Made by a program: the position numbers and the translations under genes. From Campylobacter estrildidarum (GTDB lineage: Bacteria > Campylobacterota > Campylobacteria > Campylobacterales > Campylobacteraceae), in assembly GCF_005406205.1 (NCBI RefSeq), contig NZ_NXLZ01000012.1:1-64000 (forward strand): 64,000 nucleotides of DNA. Reading direction: 5' to 3'. Positions 60,688-64,000 of the stretch are shown here, piece by piece. The notes under the pieces were generated by a model. It searched no databases and had not been told where the DNA came from. It was given only the letters and a program-made list of their open reading frames with translations. The number at the start of each line of letters is the position of its first letter. The first letter of the stretch is position 1.

Positions 60688-63600
60688 TTAAACTAAATCT
60701 TTTGCGAGTTCTTTCGCTCCTTTTAGATCTACTTTTCCAGAACCTAAAACAGGAATTTTTTCCACTTTAAAATAACGACTTGGCTTAAAAATAGCGGGCG
60801 TATTAGAACTCTTTATAGCTTCACATATCCCTTCAAAAAATTCATCATTGCATTCGACAAGTAAAACTATTTGTTCGCCTTTTTTTTCATCTTCTAAGGC
60901 TATAGCACAAAATTTAACCACTTCAGTATTGATAAATTTGGCTATTTCTTCTTCTAAAGTTCCAAGAGAAATCATCTCGCCGCCGATTTTTGCAAAACGA
61001 GAATAACGATCGACTATATATAAGAAGCCATCTTCATCTAAATGTCCTTTATCGCCCGTGTTATACCATCTAATGCCATCAATTTCTTTGATCACTTCAT
61101 CGGTTTTTTCTTTATTATTAAGATAACCCACCATAACTTGATGGCCACCTATGAGTATAAGTCCATCTTCATTTGTTTTAAGAATTTCATAAGTATTTGG
61201 ATCTACGATTCTTATCGCAGTTCCTGGCAAAGGCATACCCACACTTCCTTCTTTGCTTGCACGATGTATGAGCCAATAATCAACATCAAAGCGATTTGGA
61301 AGATTTACACTTGCTACAGGAGTTGTCTCTGTGGCTCCATATCCTTCAAAAATAGTCTTTTTAAATTTCATTTCAAAGGCAGTTCTTACTTCATTTTTAA
61401 GTTTTTCAGCACCCGAAACGACGATCCTTAAGCTTTCAAACATTAATGCATCTAATTTTTTATTTCTTGCGTAAATTCCTAAAAATGTAGAAGTTCCACA
61501 CATTATCGTTACGTTATTTTTAGCGATGGCTTTGGCTATACCTAGGGCATCTGTTGGATCTGCAAAAGTGATGCTTTTAATTCCTTCAAGCAAAGGTAAA
61601 AATGTCGTAACTGTAAGTCCAAAAGCGTGGAAAGGCGGTAAAGATGAAAGCATAACATCGCTATTTTTTGTACATAAAACATCAGAAATTTGAGCGATAT
61701 TGCTTAAAATGTTTCTATTATTTAGCATAACGCCTTTTGGAGCACCTTCGCTACCACTGCTAAAGAGTATAGCTGCTATAGCGAGATTGTTTTTAGAAGG
61801 GGTAAATATAGCTTTTAAAATACAAGATGGTAAAATGCTTACCATTATCATTGTTCTTATGACTTTACTTTTTTGTTTTTTGAAGTTTTCTACTATATCT
61901 TCCATATAAATTAAATGTATATTTTCTCCAAAGTTTAGGGAAATTCCTTTGTTTTCTAATTTTTCTAAAAACTTTCTAGAAGTATAAATTTGTGAAATTT
62001 GTGCATTTTCAATTGCTGCTTTTAAAGCTTTTTCTCCAGCTGTAAAATTAAGATTTACCACAACTTTTTGTGCAATAAGTACTGAAAGATTTACTAAAGA
62101 ACTTGCAAAAGAGGCAGGAAGTAGAATTCCTATACATTCTTCTTTAGGAGCATAACTTCCGCGTTCAAAGCGAATATTTAATTTTTCGGTATTTTCTCTT
62201 ATAAAAGTGCTCAAAATCAAACTAAGACTTAACATTTTTCTATAAGTAATTGCACCTGCTATAGTATCTATAATAGCAATATTGCTAAGATTTCTTTTTG
62301 CAGTACTAATCCAAACTCTTGCTATAGTATGCATTGCCTCGCATTGAGATTTCCAAGCCATAAAAGAAAGCTCAAAAACCTTAGCCTTAACTTCATCTCT
62401 TTTTGAATTTAAAGACATTGCTTTTCCAAAGGCAATGGCTATTCTTCTTTTACTTAAAGTTTTATTTCTAGCTGAAAATTCTTCATCGCTTCTAGAAAAA
62501 GAGCTTCCCCAGAGTCCCTTTATGTAAAAAGGTAAGATAATTCCATCATTTTCTTCTAAATTAGAGCAAACGTGTTCAAAACCTGCTTTAAATTCATTTA
62601 GTTGTCCGTGTCGAGAGAGCACACCTTCAGGAAAAAGACAAACTAAATCTCCATTTTTGATATGTTGTGCAATGAGTTCTAAGCTTGCTTTGCTTCCGGT
62701 GCTTGAAACAGGGATAACGCCGAATTTATCTAAAAAGAATTTAATATACCATTTAGAATAGATACTTCTTTCCATAACAAAATAAACTTTTCGTGGTATC
62801 GCCATTTGAACAATAGCCCAATCTATAAAAGAAACGTGATTTCCTAAAAGTAGGGCACCTCCTTTTTCAGGAATATTTTCAAAACCTTCTACAAGCAAGC
62901 GGTATCGTCCTAAAAATGCCATATTTAAAAGAATTCTAACCAAAGAAAAAGGTAGCTTTAAAACAACATAAATCGCTCCAAAGAAAGTTACAATCATAAT
63001 AAAATAGAACAGATAGACAACATCTAGCTTAAAATTTGCAAATAAGGTTGCTAAAACAAGAAAAGCTAGCATAGTTATATTTTGTATAAAATTATTTCCA
63101 GCTAAAATTTTTCCAAGTTCATTTTCTCTCGCGTGAAATTGCATGAGTGAATTTAAAGGTATGATAAAAAGTGCGCCACAAAAACCAAATAAAAAGAACA
63201 AAAAGCTATAAAAAATTAAATTTGTAAAATAAGGTATTGTTAAAGTGATAATAAAAATTCCTAAAGCTCCAAATGGAATAAGGCCTAATTCTATATAATT
63301 TTTAGAAAATTTACCTGCTACTAAGGAGCCTAAAATGACACCAATTCCAGAAAATCCTAAAGAAATTTGCACAAAAAAGGTATTGTCGATTAAAAGTTCA
63401 TTTTTACTAAATACTGGAAATGTTACTAAATAGAGTTGAGAAATAGCCCAGAATACAGAAATTCCAATAATACAAAGCCAAATGGTTTTGTTTTCAAAAA
63501 TAAGTTTTAAATTTTTTGTCAATAACTTGGCGCTTAAGTATTCTTGTATGCTAAATTTTATATTTTTATCTTCGTTTTTAAGCTGCGGTAAGCGACAAGC

Positions 63601-64000
63601 TAGGTAAAACTCAAGCAAAGAAAAACCTATAAGCACAAATCCCAAAGGAGCAACTTGTTTTAAAACTTCTGATGGATTGGTATTGTTTATAGGTTGATAC
63701 AAATTTTCAAAGCTAAGTGAAAATACACTCATTCCAGCCAAAATAGCAACAATGCTTACAGCATTGATAGCACCATTTCCTATAGCAAGCATTTCTTTGC
63801 CGACTAATTCCTTTATAAATCCGTATTTACTAGGAGAATAAAGTGCTGCTTGAATTCCCATAATAAAAGTAAAAACAAAAGCTGTCCAAAAAGCTCCATT
63901 GTAATAACAAGCACAAATAATAATGGTTAAAATCATACTAAAGCCAGCTGAAATTTTAATAATCCAGTTTTTGGGATATTTATCCGCTAAAAATCCCGAG
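60688..64000 (-). CDS. aas: MFS transporter / acyltransferase / acyl-ACP synthetase fusion (LplT-Aas type), 5' end beyond window
   Basis: Open from 60688 to the window edge (no stop in the last codons, FLADKYPKN precedes the internal Met at 63936), so at least 1103 residues are visible. N-terminal MFS helices (to about 340 from that Met), then a PlsC-type acyltransferase with HX4D in GNHVSFIDWAIV and FPEGVLSRHG, then an adenylate-forming domain with FSSGSEGAPKGV, GYGATETTPV, WYNTGDKGHL and terminal GSGKVDLKGAKE. E. coli has lplT and aas as separate genes for lysophospholipid uptake and re-acylation; here the three parts are one chain. The family role is membrane phospholipid repair. Confidence 0.9.
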   Translation of the reverse strand, partial: SGFLADKYPKNWIIKISAGFSMILTIIICACYYNGAFWTAFVFTFIMGIQAALYSPSKYGFIKELVGKEMLAIGNGAINAVSIVAILAGMSVFSLSFENLYQPINNTNPSEVLKQVAPLGFVLIGFSLLEFYLACRLPQLKNEDKNIKFSIQEYLSAKLLTKNLKLIFENKTIWLCIIGISVFWAISQLYLVTFPVFSKNELLIDNTFFVQISLGFSGIGVILGSLVAGKFSKNYIELGLIPFGALGIFIITLTIPYFTNLIFYSFLFFLFGFCGALFIIPLNSLMQFHARENELGKILAGNNFIQNITMLAFLVLATLFANFKLDVVYLFYFIMIVTFFGAIYVVLKLPFSLVRILLNMAFLGRYRLLVEGFENIPEKGGALLLGNHVSFIDWAIVQMAIPRKVYFVMERSIYSKWYIKFFLDKFGVIPVSSTGSKASLELIAQHIKNGDLVCLFPEGVLSRHGQLNEFKAGFEHVCSNLEENDGIILPFYIKGLWGSSFSRSDEEFSARNKTLSKRRIAIAFGKAMSLNSKRDEVKAKVFELSFMAWKSQCEAMHTIARVWISTAKRNLSNIAIIDTIAGAITYRKMLSLSLILSTFIRENTEKLNIRFERGSYAPKEECIGILLPASFASSLVNLSVLIAQKVVVNLNFTAGEKALKAAIENAQISQIYTSRKFLEKLENKGISLNFGENIHLIYMEDIVENFKKQKSKVIRTMIMVSILPSCILKAIFTPSKNNLAIAAILFSSGSEGAPKGVMLNNRNILSNIAQISDVLCTKNSDVMLSSLPPFHAFGLTVTTFLPLLEGIKSITFADPTDALGIAKAIAKNNVTIMCGTSTFLGIYARNKKLDALMFESLRIVVSGAEKLKNEVRTAFEMKFKKTIFEGYGATETTPVASVNLPNRFDVDYWLIHRASKEGSVGMPLPGTAIRIVDPNTYEILKTNEDGLILIGGHQVMVGYLNNKEKTDEVIKEIDGIRWYNTGDKGHLDEDGFLYIVDRYSRFAKIGGEMISLGTLEEEIAKFINTEVVKFCAIALEDEKKGEQIVLLVECNDEFFEGICEAIKSSNTPAIFKPSRYFKVEKIPVLGSGKVDLKGAKELAKDLV

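Noticed and set aside
61042..61431. 129-codon plus-strand frame inside the aas-like gene
   Set aside because: Antisense to the conserved adenylate-forming domain; composition is Phe/His/Ile-rich as expected for a shadow frame.

Overview
The window is about 30% GC, densely coded and almost free of spacers. Gene content and order identify it as chromosome of a Campylobacter in the thermotolerant jejuni/coli/lari lineage. Diagnostic features are mapA, ctsW, the flgP-flgQ-flgR set, a fused ccsBA, napAGHBLD without napC or napF, a ciaD-like gene, a G9 homopolymer tract, and promoters of the Campylobacter type (T-run, G, then TATAAT). I cannot fix the species from the sequence alone.

Layout. (1) 1-2056 is the end of a surface-glycan type accessory locus: the last codons of an adenylate-forming enzyme, a stand-alone carrier protein, an unrecognised enzyme, and frameshifted pieces of a Campylobacter sugar-transferase family ending in a G9 tract. 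(2) 2121-21874, plus strand: lepA, mapA, ctsW, gyrA, the flagellar genes flgP, flgQ and flgR, asd, a UPF0114 protein, a porin-like remnant, a small cytochrome c, the branched-chain amino acid ABC system (two binding proteins, livHMGF), ccsBA and a small membrane protein. (3) 21877-23893, minus: tRNA-Arg(GCG), a CorA-like protein and tgt. (4) 23928-30867, plus: a RCK/TrkA-like protein, then aroB, a MscS-type channel, mtaB and an FtsH-like AAA+ protein whose zinc-protease motif is lost. (5) 31090-34299: the hrcA-grpE-dnaK heat-shock operon, with apparent operators for both HspR and HrcA. (6) 34363-35745: a frameshifted metallo-beta-lactamase-fold gene and a cupin. (7) 35789-48964, minus: aspB, then a long run from a Q/N-rich membrane protein through valS, metNIQ, flgA, ubiX, coaD, tmk and hisS to speA. 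(8) 49102-60645, plus: UvrD/Rep helicase, tpx, the periplasmic nitrate reductase operon, small membrane proteins, a LysE-type exporter, ciaD-like gene and cca. (9) 60688-64000, minus: a large MFS / acyltransferase / acyl-ACP synthetase fusion cut by the window edge.

How the genes work together. NapA-NapB with NapG-NapH form a quinol-linked periplasmic nitrate reductase; NapD and NapL assist maturation or function, and ccsBA makes the c-type cytochromes. FlgR is the sigma54 activator of flagellar genes; a good -24/-12 sigma54 element sits upstream of flgP. FlgA, about 32 kb away, assembles the P ring. LivJ, LivK and LivHMGF import branched-chain amino acids, and MetNIQ probably imports methionine.

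Most of the window is ordinary housekeeping chromosome. The points most worth a second look are the adenylation/carrier-protein locus with its decayed, G-tract-bearing transferase, the catalytically dead FtsH homologue, the double heat-shock operator, a short converted block shared by livJ and livK, the lipobox on NapB, the cysteine-rich tail of Tpx and the porin remnant behind a strong promoter.
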